64,000 bases of DNA from positions 39,732 through 103,731 of the forward strand of contig CAVOZC010000024.1 in NCBI GenBank assembly GCA_963700865.1. Reading direction: 5' to 3'. The notes beneath the pieces are model-generated. The model had not been told where the DNA came from. It did not search any database and saw only the letters and a list, made by a program, of their open reading frames with translations. Below are positions 30,758 through 45,300 of this stretch, piece by piece (the stretch's first letter is position 1; each line of letters starts with the position of its first letter). This DNA comes from CAVOGJ01 sp963700865. GTDB taxonomy: Bacteria; Planctomycetota; Planctomycetia; Pirellulales; Pirellulaceae. The translations under genes were made by a program, and so were the position numbers.

Positions 30758-33700
30758 TTGACGACGTACAAACAAACCGCCTGGCTGTTCGCTGCCTTGG
30801 CAACCGTTTCGCTACCTTCCGTCGCACGCGCGGATAGCCTGGCGACCGGCCTGCTCCTTTCTTCTCAGCGATGCGGACAGGTCCGCTCGATCACGGATCG
30901 TCGCACGGCCGATGGGTTACTGAAACTGCGCCCGCCAGGCCATTGAGCAAGGGAATCTGGAACTGGCCGATTGGTACGTGAAGCGGGCGGAAGCCTTGGA
31001 CGTAACCTACGATTCGGTCTTTCAGCGATTCGTCGATACGCCCGAGAAAGTTCGCGAAGCCATTGAAATCATGCGCCGCACCGGTCAAGCGCCACCCGCG
31101 CCGGCGGCGGAGGACCCAGCGGCCCAGGCGGATGCCCGTGGCCCGGCAACGGGCAGCGGCAAGCCGAAATCGCGGGCCGAAATCGCGCAGGCCGCACGCG
31201 CGGCTGTCTTGACCGCCGAAGCACAAGCCGCCAGGGCAGCCAAAGGCCAGGCCGAGCACTTTCTCCAGAATGGGCGGTTGGCACTTGCCGAAGGCGACAT
31301 CAAGGAAGCGGTGGCGTGGTATCAGAAGTCTCTGGGAACCAACGCTAACTTTGAACCGAATGAGTATTCGATCGAGTCCCTCGCGGATGCCCTACGTCAA
31401 TATGGGGTCGACACAGACAGTCTCGCCACAGCACGTATGGCCAATCGCGAAGGCGAAGACGCAGCGATCGAAGCCGTGGGATCATTGATCGATCCGGCAA
31501 CGCGTCGACATGAGTCGCGGCCCAAGTCGCCGGCGGCGGTGGATCAGACCGTGCAGTCCGGGGAGCTCTTGTCCCGCGGCAAGGGAATTGCGGACGGTCC
31601 CGCGGATGCCCAAGTCAAGAACGCCTACGAGGAGACGATGCGGCTGCTTTCGGAAGCCCAGGTCGCACTGGATCGTGGCGAACTGAAAGTGGCGGACATG
31701 CTGGCGCAACAAGCCCAGAGTCTGCGACTGCCCGACCAGGCCTACCAGGTGGGCGACCCGCGGCCCTGGATGATCCTCATGGAGATTTCACGACGACAGG
31801 ATCGTGTGGAAGCATACCCGCAGGCCGAATTGGCGACGACCATCGCCCCCCCCCCCACGCCTCAGTCAGTGCCCGGGATCGTGATCCCGAGCGGCTACGA
31901 TCCCCTGCAGGATGCCTCGCGCGTGACCGCGGCTCAGGCCACCATGCCAACTCCCCAGCAGGTCGCGCAGACGCAGCTTGCGCCTCAGTACACCTATCCC
32001 CCGCAAGCGACTCAGGCGATGCCGAGCTGGTCGCCGGCTCCGCCCGATATGTTTCCGCAACCGCCAGCATCCGTGAGCGGTGCCCCGGGGCCCCAGATGA
32101 TTGCGAACCCGATGGTGGCCTCCGATGGGCGTGCGCCGTCGTCGGTTGCGGAGAACTTCCCGCAACCGGGTGCTGCCCCGTCCGAGCTGGCACCCGTCGT
32201 GACAACGCCACAGCCTTTTCCGGCGAACGCCGGCCCCTCTCAGGGCGCGAAATTCCCCGCGAATCAACGCCCCGCTACCAGCTTGGGCAATACCGCCTCG
32301 ACACCCGGCGCGACGACCAAGCCACGAGACGACGCCGATTTTGCATTGCCTTCGCCAGCTCAACTCTCGCCCACGCCGCGGGCGGCGGACGTCACCACCA
32401 TCGACGATGGAGACATTCGGGGTGTCGGAAAGTCACCTGGCGAAACGCTCTTCCAGGAAGGTGAGCTCGCCCTATCGCGTCAACGACGCACGGTCGCCCG
32501 GGAGTTGTTCCGTGAGGCCTGGAAATACGAAGAAGAACTCGCACCGGAAACGCGACAGCGACTGCAAGACCACCTGCAGGCGCTGGCTGGAAACGAGACA
32601 CCCGCTCCACCCGCGACGCTCGTCGAACCCAATGTGCTTTCCAGCGTGGAAAAGGAGGAAGCACGAAAGGTGATCAGCGAGATGTCCAAGCGGCAATCAG
32701 CCATCAGCGCGATGAAAGAGTCGGACCCGATGCAAGCTTGGGAAAAGCTGAAAGAACTGCGCGAATTTGTTGCCACGTCGAAAGTCGACGAACAGACGCG
32801 ACAAAGGTTGCTACAACGTGTCGATCGCACCAGCAGCGATCTGGAGAATTATATCTCGATCAATCGAGCCAAGATTGAGAATGATGAACGCAACAAGAAG
32901 ATCATTGCCGAGATCGATCGCTCGCGTGAACAACGTCTTCGTAACCAGCAGCGACTGGCCGAACTGGTTGACCAGTTCAATCAGCTGATCGATCAACAGC
33001 GATTCCCGGAAGCCAGCGTGGTCGCCAAACAGGCCGCGGAACTGGATCCACTTAACCCGGTCGTGCAGAGTATCCTCTGGAAATCAAACATAGCGCGACA
33101 AGTGGCCACGAACATGAAGCGTACCCAGCAATTTGAATCGAATGCGCTACGGATGCTCGACGACGTCGCCGATTCGGCCGTGCCCATGGAAGGCGAAATC
33201 ATGTTCCCGGAAGTCCGCTATTGGGACGAACTCACCAAGTCGCGGCGAGAACTGATGGCCGAGAAGAAACGTCAGTTTTCGGATGTCGAGTTAGAGATTC
33301 AGCAGGCCTTGAAAAAGCCGGTCGATGTCCAGTTCGAGGATACCCCCCTCTCGACCGTCTTGGAGCGACTGTCCCAGATGACGGGCGTTAATATCTTCCT
33401 CGATCCCGAGGGACTTTCGGCGGAGGGGGTCACCGGTAGCACCACTGTCTCGCTCAGCTTGCGCAAGCCCGTGCAGTTCAAGAGCGCCTTGAATTTGATA
33501 CTGCAACCACTGCACCTGAGCTACATCGTCCAGAATGAAGTGCTGCGGATCACCAGCGAGCAAGTCCGCGACAGCGACATTTATCCCAAGGTCTATCCCG
33601 TCGCCGATCTGGTAATTCCAATCCCGAGTTTCGGTCCGGGGAATCACCTGGGGCTGCCCGCGGCGCATCCGCGAGGCCTACGCCTTGGCCAATTCAAGCG

Positions 33701-35013
33701 CCGATTACGGCGGATACAAGCAACGGCCCTTCACCCTGGCCGCCGACGGTGGGGGTCCCACCGAGGCAGGGGTTCTGGCGCAAATGGGGATCGGCAGCAA
33801 CGGCATGAACCCGGGTCAAAACATGGGTTTTGCTCAACCGGGCCAGGGCGGCGGCGGCGTCCAGGCTGACTTTGATACGTTGATCGAGTTGATCACGCGC
33901 ACCGTTTCTCCCGAGTCGTGGGAGGACGTGGGTGGGACCGGCACGATCGCCGAATTCCCCACCAACCTGAGTCTCGTCGTGGCACAGACCCAGGAAGTCC
34001 ACGAGAAGATCGTCGACCTGCTGGCCCAATTACGACGCCTGCAGGATCTGCAAGTCACCATCGAGGTCCGCTTCATCACGCTCAACGACAATTTCTTTGA
34101 GCGGATTGGCGTCGATTTCAGCTTCGACATTCTGGATAACTCGGGGCTGACCCCGGCGGAAGTCACAAACCGCGAAAACGGAAGCCCGAGCGTCACGATC
34201 GGACTCGATCCGGCGGGAGCACCGACGGTGGACCTCGACATCGGCTTTACCCAAGGAAGCTTTGGTGCCACCACTCCCACCTTTGGTGGCTACGATGCCA
34301 ACTCGGCGGCCAACCTTGGTTTCGCGATCCTGAGCGATATCGAAGCCTTCTTTGTCATCCAAGCCGCCCAGGGGGATTCGCGCACCAACGTGCTGCAGGC
34401 CCCCAAGGTGACTCTCTTCAACGGGGCCAACGCCTTCGTGGCCGACCAGTCGCAACGGCCGTTCGTCACCAGTATCATTCCCGTCGTGGGTGATTTTGCC
34501 GCCGCTCACCAGCCGGTGATCACCGTGCTGACGGAAGGAACCTCTCTGAGCGTGCAAGCGGTCGTGTCCCAGGATCGACGATTTGTCCGCCTGACGCTCG
34601 TTCCCTTCTTCAGTCAGATCACTGATGTCGATACCTTCACTTACGATGGTGCGATGAATTCCGACACTGGTACAACCGTTGTCGATCCAACGGACGAAGC
34701 CAATACGGTGAGGAACAATGCGACCGCCGCCAACGTGGGCACGACGGTGCAATTACCCACGCTGGCCTTCACCTCGGTGACCACCACCGTAAGCGTGCCC
34801 GACGGCGGCACTATCCTGCTCGGCGGGATCAAGCGACTAAGCGAAGGGCGCACCGAACGAGGCGTGCCGATGTTGAGCAAACTGCCCTACATCAATCGAC
34901 TCTTTAAGAACGTCGGGATCGGCCGCGAGACGCAGAGCCTGATGATGATGGTGACACCACGCATCATCATTCAGGAGGAAGAGGAAGAAAAATTGGGACT
35001 CGGCTTGCCCTAA
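30758..35013 (+). CDS. secretin (GspD/PilQ family), frame broken twice
   Basis: About 1,418 residues. I chose TTG 30758 because GGGGAG lies 7 bases upstream and it gives a clean signal peptide (MTTYKQTAWLFAALATVSLP, then SVARADS); ATG 30719 is the alternative. Order: helical TPR-like region, Pro/Gln-rich linker containing an 11-C run at 31,846-31,856, second helical region, secretin N0/STN-like domain (VDVQFEDTPLSTVLERLSQM), N-domain, and C-terminal secretin pore with VPDGGTILLGGI and PRIIIQEEEEE. Frame changes near 30,929 (one extra C before GCCCGCCAG) and near 33,660 (then REAYALANSSADYGG). It forms the outer-membrane channel of a type II/IV machine. Confidence 0.8.
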
Positions 35014-35050
35014 TGGGCGACAGCCGAGCCTCTCCTGAGCGGACCGGTGC

Positions 35051-35102
35051 GGCGCAACGCGCCGAAGCCACGTGATCCGCACACGCGGCCCCTGACGGGG
35101 CC
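35051..35102. terminator. double hairpin between convergent genes
   Basis: Two perfect stems: ggcgc-aac-gcgcc (35051-35063) and ggcccc-tgac-ggggcc (35087-35102), between the secretin stop (35013) and the convergent DinB-family stop (35118). No T-run, but position and stem strength suit a shared terminator. Confidence 0.45.
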
Positions 35103-35117
35103 GGTGCGCCGGCTGTG

Positions 35118-35609
35118 CTAAATCTTGACTTCCTTGCCGAGTTGACGCCGCAGGATCACCCACTGACCGGCGTGCATCATCCAGTGCGATCCCAGCATCG
35201 AAAAGACCGAACCCACGTTCGGCGCGTAGGCGCGTACCGATTCAGGCGATTCGCGATCCAGATCCGCGTCGGAAAGCTTTGCCAGAGCCGCCAGGGCCGC
35301 CTCGCGTTGGGCAGCTGCCAAGCGGAGCAGATCGGCCTTTGAGTCAAATGCCTGCGGGTCGTCGTTGCCGATGGTCTCCTTCGAGTAACGCTCGGCAAAT
35401 CCCTCCGGCAGCGGCGGCATCACCCCGGGACAAATGCCTTCCACCATCCCATGATCGGCCGTCACCAGATGTCCGACTTGCCACTTGAGGTGATTGCAGC
35501 CTGGATGGGGGCGGTGCATCATTTCGTCATCCGTGAGATCGTCGAGATAAGTGTGACAAACCATATCCGCAGTACCGATACTGGTCTTGATGGCATCGCG
35601 AGCGTCCAT
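35118..35609 (-). CDS. DinB family protein
   Basis: 163 residues, AGGAG before ATG 35609. Four-helix DinB/YfiT-like fold with the metal-ligand histidines in HLKWQVGHLVTADHGMV and in the C-terminal SHWMMHAGQWVILRRQLGK. These are putative metal-dependent hydrolases or bacillithiol-type transferases; function here is unknown. Last gene, same strand as the chaperone operon, but 178 bases after fmdB, so possibly separate. Confidence 0.85.
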   Translation of the reverse strand: MDARDAIKTSIGTADMVCHTYLDDLTDDEMMHRPHPGCNHLKWQVGHLVTADHGMVEGICPGVMPPLPEGFAERYSKETIGNDDPQAFDSKADLLRLAAAQREAALAALAKLSDADLDRESPESVRAYAPNVGSVFSMLGSHWMMHAGQWVILRRQLGKEVKI

Positions 35610-35786
35610 GATGGCTCCTGAGTCAAAAGGAAAGGGGTGGGTGGTGTGTCTGCGGTGGCCGCGGCCTGGTGCGCTGATGGCGTGCTCAAGCGCGGGTGAG
35701 CGTGGCAGGTACGGACGGGTCTGGACGGTTTTGGACGGAGCGGACGGAGCCGACGGAGTGGCCTGATCGCGGAGCGATCAGCGACT

Positions 35787-36103
35787 TTAGTCCGATTTCT
35801 TTTCGCTGGACTTCTTCTTGCCGCTCTTTGTCTCGCCTTTCTTGCCGTCCCCCCTTCCGATGGCTTGGCATCACCTTTTTCCGACTTCTTGTCAGCCTTT
35901 TCGGCCTTCTTGTAGGACTCGCTGCGGTAATCGGTTCCGTAGAAGCCGGAGCCTTTGAAAACAATCGCACCGCCGGTGCCAAACAACCGACGCAATTTCA
36001 ATTTACCACAGGCTGGGCATTTGCGTTTCGCGGCGTCCGAGATCGTCTGGAACAATTCCAGCTTGTGGCCACAGGCATCGCATTCGTAGTCATAGGTGGG
36101 CAT
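35787..36103 (-). CDS. FmdB-type zinc ribbon protein, frame broken once
   Basis: About 105 residues: MPTYDYECDACGHKLELFQT, then CPACGK, two CxxC pairs forming a zinc ribbon, then RLFGTGGAIVFKGSGFYGTDY, all standard FmdB/regulatory-protein features. The Lys/Glu-rich tail breaks at about 35,858: with one more G in the G6 run the frame continues GKKGETKSGKKKSSEKKSD and stops at TAA 35787-35789, the usual kind of ending. Without the correction the frame runs on to 35519 with non-family text. Distal gene of the chaperone operon, 72 bases after grpE. Confidence 0.85.
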
Positions 36104-36175
36104 GGTGGGGTCTCGGGCATCAGGCCGCTGCCAGCTGCGGTGGGGTCATGACGGGAGCGTTGGGCCAGGCTTCGA

Positions 36176-36766
36176 TCACGAGCTCGCGGGCCCCTGGGAA
36201 ACAATGACTTGCGTGGGGCGGATGACTCGATCGTGCAACTGGTATCCGGCCTGGGTGACTTGCAGCACTTGACCCGCCGGCTCGCCACTCGGCTGTTGCA
36301 GTACCGCCTGATGTCGCATGGGATCAAACGCTTCGCCCGCGGCGGGAATTTCTCGGCAGGCATGTTGCGCCAGCACGTCGGTCAACTGCTGAACGACCAT
36401 CTGAACTCCTTCCAGCACGCCGGCGGCGGGGGCGTCCGCTTCCTGTGAGCCGAGGGCTCGCTGAAGATTATCGATGACCGGCAACAGATCGCGGAGTAGC
36501 GGCAGGCAAGCGTACTTGATGGACTCGTCCACTTCCCTGCGGGACCGTTTCCGGAAATTGTCCAAGTCGGCTTGGACGCGCAAAACGCGTTGCTCCGCAT
36601 CCTGCAATTGTCGTCGCAGCGTGGCGACCTGTTCGGAATCGCCGTCCTGGGGCACGCTGGCTGATTGAGATGCCGCCACATCCGCGGCCATCGCGTCCTC
36701 ACTCAAGGCCTGATCGGCCAGGGCATCGTCCATGGCGGACGATTCGGTTGATCTCTTATCGGACAC
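36176..36766 (-). CDS. grpE: nucleotide exchange factor GrpE
   Basis: 196 residues from GTG 36766, chosen for GAGGAG about 9 bases upstream; TTG 36781 is further up. Long N-terminal coiled coil (QLQDAEQRVLRVQADLDNFRKR), then LLPVIDNLQRAL and the beta-wing ending HDRVIRPTQVIVSQG. Releases ADP from DnaK. The acidic disordered start is normal. It follows dnaJ by 26 bases. dnaK itself is not in the window. Confidence 0.95.
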   Translation of the reverse strand: MSDKRSTESSAMDDALADQALSEDAMAADVAASQSASVPQDGDSEQVATLRRQLQDAEQRVLRVQADLDNFRKRSRREVDESIKYACLPLLRDLLPVIDNLQRALGSQEADAPAAGVLEGVQMVVQQLTDVLAQHACREIPAAGEAFDPMRHQAVLQQPSGEPAGQVLQVTQAGYQLHDRVIRPTQVIVSQGPASS

Positions 36767-36792
36767 AAAAATGCTCCTCAAACCGCCCGTCG

Positions 36793-37923
36793 CTAGTCGG
36801 CGGCTTTCTTTAGGTTTGCGCTGAAATAGTCACGAATATTCTCGAGCACGCTCTTGCGATGGGGCGCGACGTTCGCGTGCTCCAATTCGGCCAGTTGCCG
36901 CAACAGGGCTTCCTCTTCGGCGTTCAGGCTCTTTGGGACTTCCACAAAGGTGCGCACCAGCAGATCGCCCCGGGCACCATTCCGCGGATCGGGCATGCCT
37001 TTCCGCCGTAACTGAAACACGTGGCCCGACTCGGTGCCCGCGGGAATCTTGAGTGCTTCCTTCCCTTCGAGGCTGGGCACTTCCACCGTGGCTCCCAAGG
37101 TGGCCTGCGTGTAACTTATGGGCATCTGGATGAACAGGTGCGAACCTTCGCGCTCAAAAATCTTATGCGGCCGAATACGGATCACGCAGTAACAATCGCC
37201 CGCCTGACCGCCGGGCGGAGCCGCCTCGCCTTCACCATGCAGCCGGACCTGCATCCCGTCATCGACGCCCGCCGGAATCTGTACCTCGAGTGTGACGTTG
37301 TCCGCGATTTGACCGTGCCCCCGGCAGTCGGCACACCCCTCCGTCACGATCCGTCCGGTTCCCTTACAGACGGGACAGCTCGTCTGCACCCGCAGGATTC
37401 CCGCCGACTGCACCACCTGTCCGTGGCCGCCACATTGACGGCAAGTGGCGGGAGAAGATCCTGGCTTGGCGCCGCTTCCCTGGCAGGTGGGGCACGCCTT
37501 ATGGCGACGAAAACGAATCTCTTTCTTGACTCCCGCCGCCGCTTCTTCCAGGTCTAACGTCACCTCGGCTTTGACATCGGCACCGCGACGCGCCCGGCGA
37601 CGTCCTCCGCCGAACATGTCACCAAAGCCAAAGATGTCGCCAAAGGCATCAAAAATGTCCTCCACATCGCGGAAGCCACCCCCTCCGCCGCCGCTCACCC
37701 CGGCGTGGCCGTATCGATCGTAACGTGCACGCTTCTCAGGATCGCTCAGGACCTCATAAGCCTCGGCCGCCTCCTTGAATTTCAACGTGGCCTCGGCGTC
37801 ATTGGTATTGCTATCGGGGTGATAGCGGATGGCCAGCTTCCGATAAGCGCGGGCCACGACCGCCTCCGAGTCGGTCCGTTCGACTCCCAGCACCTCGTAA
37901 TAGCATCTTTTTTCTGTCGCCAT
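36793..37923 (-). CDS. dnaJ: chaperone DnaJ
   Basis: 376 residues from ATG 37923 (MATEKRCYYEVLGVERTDS). J domain with HPD in IRYHPDSNTND, Gly/Phe-rich linker (GGGGGGFRDVEDIFDAFGD), four CxxCxGxG zinc repeats (CPTCQGSG, CRQCGGHG, CPVCKGTG, CADCRGHG), then the two C-terminal substrate-binding domains. Full-length class A DnaJ; stimulates DnaK ATPase. The frame is intact, in contrast to groEL immediately upstream. 104 bases separate it from groEL1. Confidence 0.97.
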   Translation of the reverse strand: MATEKRCYYEVLGVERTDSEAVVARAYRKLAIRYHPDSNTNDAEATLKFKEAAEAYEVLSDPEKRARYDRYGHAGVSGGGGGGFRDVEDIFDAFGDIFGFGDMFGGGRRRARRGADVKAEVTLDLEEAAAGVKKEIRFRRHKACPTCQGSGAKPGSSPATCRQCGGHGQVVQSAGILRVQTSCPVCKGTGRIVTEGCADCRGHGQIADNVTLEVQIPAGVDDGMQVRLHGEGEAAPPGGQAGDCYCVIRIRPHKIFEREGSHLFIQMPISYTQATLGATVEVPSLEGKEALKIPAGTESGHVFQLRRKGMPDPRNGARGDLLVRTFVEVPKSLNAEEEALLRQLAELEHANVAPHRKSVLENIRDYFSANLKKAAD

Positions 37924-38027
37924 GGCAGCCATGATCGTCTTGTGCAAGGGGCCACTTCCGAACGCGGAGTGGCCCCCTGATGGATGTGGCGAATCGGCAA
38001 GGCGGGGCATGTCCATGCCCCGCATCA

Positions 38028-39655
<1,628 letters not shown>

Positions 39656-39668
39656 GAATTGCGGTTCC

Positions 39669-40015
39669 TTATGCATGGTTTCGACTGGTAAGGCTGGGCG
39701 CGTCTCGCACACTGCGATTCACGATCACCTTGGCCAGGATGTCACTTTCGCGGAGGATCTTGACTTCCTCGCCCTCGACTTCGATCTCGGTGCCGCCGTA
39801 CTTGCCGTAGATGACTTCGTCGCCCACGGCCACCGACAGCTCGCCGCGCTCGCCGCTGTCCAGCAGCTTGCCCGGCCCGACGGCCACGACGGTTCCCCGC
39901 TGCGGCTTTTCTTTGGCCGTGTCGGCAACACGATGCCGCCGGCGGTCATCTCTTCGGCTTCCATCGGTTCGACCACGACACGATCATCCAGCGGACGAAT
40001 CTTCACCTTTGCCAT
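39669..40015 (-). CDS. groES: co-chaperonin GroES, frame broken once
   Basis: About 115 residues from ATG 40015: AKVKIRPLDDRVVVEPMEAE, GGIVLP, then KEKPQRGTVVAVGPGKLLDSG and YGGTEIEVEGEEVKIL. The frame slips at about 39,925 where CCGAC stands for an expected CCGGAC. The tail ILAKVIVNRSVRDAPSLTSRNHA is some 15 residues longer than usual for GroES. Heptameric lid for GroEL. It lies between the two groEL copies, 13 bases before groEL1. Confidence 0.88.
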
Positions 40016-40105
40016 GTCTGATCTTCCTTATCTTGAGGTGGCGTCGACGCCCGCATGCGTTGGTGCTTCAATACGTTGCTTCCCAGGTCACATGACCCAC
40101 AGGGA

Positions 40106-41808
<1,703 letters not shown>

Positions 41809-42348
41809 TGTGAATGCCCTCCTTCTTTGGTGGATCACACGTGAGTCGATGCGTCGGACTACTTACGTCGAGTCCGCTCGTGGTTGGTCGAATTGGGGAA
41901 TTGCCTTGTCCGGTCGGCGGCGGTTCTCTCGCCGTACCAGAATGGCAGACCTCTCCCGTGAGGCGACCTTAGAATGCAAGCGGTGTGCCAGACGCTCAAC
42001 GGCGGAAAAATCCCGCCGTAATTCGCATTTCTACCGCGTTTGCCGGCCTCTCAACCCAAGGTCCCGCCATGCACGGTGCCATTTTGGCAGCGATTCAAGG
42101 GAGTGTCCTTGATCGGCAAGTGACAACCGGTTCACCCCGTTCGGGGCCACCGGCGCGGCCGGTCGGGTCGTGCGTTGCCGGGGGATGTGACCGGTGAACC
42201 GGGTCCGAGGCCATGGGGTCGGACCACCCCCCACCTTCCGATCAGCAGGTTTGGTAGGACAATGGCGGCCGACGGGCTAAAATAAAGGTCCCGTGACGAC
42301 GGGAACCCGAACGCTCGGATCAACTCCATTCATCGGCTGGGAGCCTGC
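41809..42348. other. divergent intergenic region groEL2 / giant protein 1
   Basis: 540 bases, no gene seen. CCGGTTCACC at 42127-42136 and GGTGAACCGG at 42193-42202 form a perfect 10-base inverted repeat enclosing a smaller hairpin ccccg-ttc-gggg. It should hold the heat-shock promoter of the chaperone operon and the promoter of the giant-protein genes; no CIRCE (TTAGCACTC-N9-GAGTGCTAA) is present. Confidence 0.5.
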
Positions 42349-45300
42349 GTGCACGGCTGGATTCACATTTCTTGGCTTCCCTGGTTGCGCGGGCGACGGA
42401 TCGCCGCCCTTGCGCTGTTGATAGGCGTGTTGGGGACGGCATCCACCAACTCGGTGGCTCAGGCACCACCACCGAGTGGCGGAAGGGACGTCCGCGACAT
42501 GGGGTTGGAGACCCATTATCTTGAGGATGCGACGGGGAAGCTGGTGCCCGTGCCCAGTCTGCCCTACGAGGAGTTTCTCCGACTCTACGAGTTGGACCGG
42601 CAACTTAAAAACCCCAGCATCCCGCCGCGATTCAGTCTGGAGCGCATGACCTTGGACGTCGTGGCCGAGGATCAGCAGGCCCGAGTGACGGCAGAATTCG
42701 ACGTAAAATTACTGGGCGATGGTCTGTGTGCGATCCCGCTACGTTTCGCGGGAGCGATCTTGTCGGGACCAGCGGAGCATCAAGGCGCTGGGACGCAGGT
42801 ATTGGAGTCGGCAGGTTCCGAGGGCGGATTTATCAGCTGGATACGGGGTGAGGCCGACCAGACACACGTGATCAAACTGTCGCTGGTCTGTCCTGTCACA
42901 CGCGTGGGCCCGGAATCGCGATTGAGTCTCTCGCTGCCGCGGGCGACGGCTTCCTCGTTGCGGCTGGTCGTGCCCGACTTGGGCGCCCAGGCCACGATTC
43001 CAGCTCCTGCCCGACTGGTCGACCAGCGCAACCTTCCGGACAAGCGGACTGAGTTTCGTGCCATTGGCGTGGTGGGAGAAACCCAGCTGGCATGGGTCAA
43101 TTCCCAGGTTCCGGTGGCCACCAAACCGCTACTGATCGAGGCCAACGGGGTCATTCAAATTCGCGTCAAAGGACCGGGAGCGGCAACTTCGGAAGCTCGC
43201 CTGCGACTGACAAGCTTTGGTCGCCGCATGGATACGGTAAAAATCCGACTGCCGGTCGGTTCCAAGCCCATCGATGTCGAGGACCCGAAGTACAAACTGG
43301 AATTTGTCGAGCCATTGAATGCCTCGGCGGGAGACGCTCCGATTGTGGTGGTCAAATTCACGGAGCCGACCGAGGGACCGATTGAGGTTCGTGTGGCCGC
43401 GGAACAATCTCGGCCGCTCGAAACATCCAACGCTCCCATGGACGTGCTGGGGTTTGAGGTGATTGATGCCTTGCGGCATTCGGGAGTGGTTTCCCTCTCC
43501 ACCATCGGGGACTGGCAAGTTCGCTGGGATGACGACGACATCAACCTCAGCCGTCTGGGCATGCCGCCGGCCAGCCTGGCCGGCGAGAATATGGTGGCGG
43601 CCTTCGAGTACTATCAGCAACCATCCCGGTTGCCGATTCGCGTCCAGCGAAAACAGACTCGCGTCAGCGTTGAGCCGACTTACCTGTTCGACGTCGGCTC
43701 CAGCCTCGCGAAGCTGACGGCGATCTTCGATGTGCGGGTGCGCGGAAGTGCAGCCTCGTTTCTCCGCGTCGATTTAGATGGTTGGGAAGTCATCGGCGTG
43801 GCCGATAGCGGGCTGAATGGCGACCTGGCACTGCCGTCGACGGAAGTTACCCCTTTCGAGATCGCACTCGATCCGCCACGCCGCGGAGATTTTCAAATTC
43901 GTTTGACCGCCGAGCGGGCGGTCGACCGAGATGCCGACACCATTCGGTTGAATCTGCCTTCCATTCGCAATACCACGACGCTGCCGAGCACCGTGATTGT
44001 ATCTCCGGCCGATAATGTAATTTTGTCGAGCTTGCCGGAAATGAGTCCCTCGTTCGATCCGGAACCGGTTCCGGAAGGTCTGGCACTGCCCGTTTATGAA
44101 CGCAGCCCGCTGGCGTACCGCTACCGCGGAGAAACCGATTGCGCCGAACTGATCTATGGTTTCGCGCGCCGCCCGCGAGCGGTAACCGTGCGGTCGGACC
44201 ACCGCGTCATCGTGACGACGGATCAGGCCGCGGTGGAGCAGCGATTGATATTCGACGTGCGTTACCAGTCGATCGATCGGCTGCCCTTGGAGGTGCCGAT
44301 CGAGCTCTCGGCGAAGGGCGAGCTCCAACTATTCGTCGAGAACGAAGCAGTCGATTTGGCCCGTGTGGTTCGCTCGGAGGTCCCCCTCAGGTCGCCAAGC
44401 GACCTGGTCGCGGCTGAGTCCGCGATGGAACCGGCCGGCATTCCGCCGATGAATTCGGCCCTCGAAATCTGGGATGTGCCACTCACCCTTCCCCGAGATC
44501 GTGGCGTCAGCGTCGCCATTCGCTTCGCACTTCCCATTCCACCGGGTGGTCAGCCAGAAACGCTGACGATTCCCACGGTGCGCTACGCGGATGGGCCCTG
44601 CAATAACGCAACGCTCACGCTGCAATCGGCGGCAGGAATCAGTCTGATCATTTCGGAACCGGTGAATTGGATCACCGAGTTACGTGGGTCTGCCACGGAG
44701 GAAAATTCGGTGTACCGCGCGAGTTCCCTGCCACCACAGATCCAGCTCATCGCCCAGCGGCTCGCCGAGAAGCGCCCGGCACGGATGGTGGTGGAACGCT
44801 CGTTCCTGCAGTCGTGGTTCACGCCGACCCGCGAACAGGATCGGGCGATTTTTCGGCTCTCCAATGTCGGTTCGTCGATCCGCTTCCGACTGCCGGCGGG
44901 AGTCGACGAAACCGGGGTGCAAGTCATGCTCAACGGTCGACTGGCCGATGCGGAGCCGGATGCCGACGGTTGGCAGAGGATTTCCGCCACGGAATCTCCC
45001 GGGCAAACGCAAACGCTCGAATTAGCGTACGCGTTTTCCGCGCGACAAGGCGGGCATGATTTGCGTGTGGAATTACCGCGGCTGGCAGGAGCCTCTTTTT
45101 CGCGGCAGTTCTACTGGCAACTGATATTACCTGAGAACGAGCACCTGCTGGTGCTGCCACCCGCGCTGACATCCGAAAATCGGTGGCAGCGACGGGGAAT
45201 TTTCTGGGAACGCCGGCCAGCGCGCGATCACGCCTGGCTGGCCAACTTCAGCGGCGGCAGCTGGCAGTCGCCCGCACCCGCAAGTTGCAACACGTATCTG

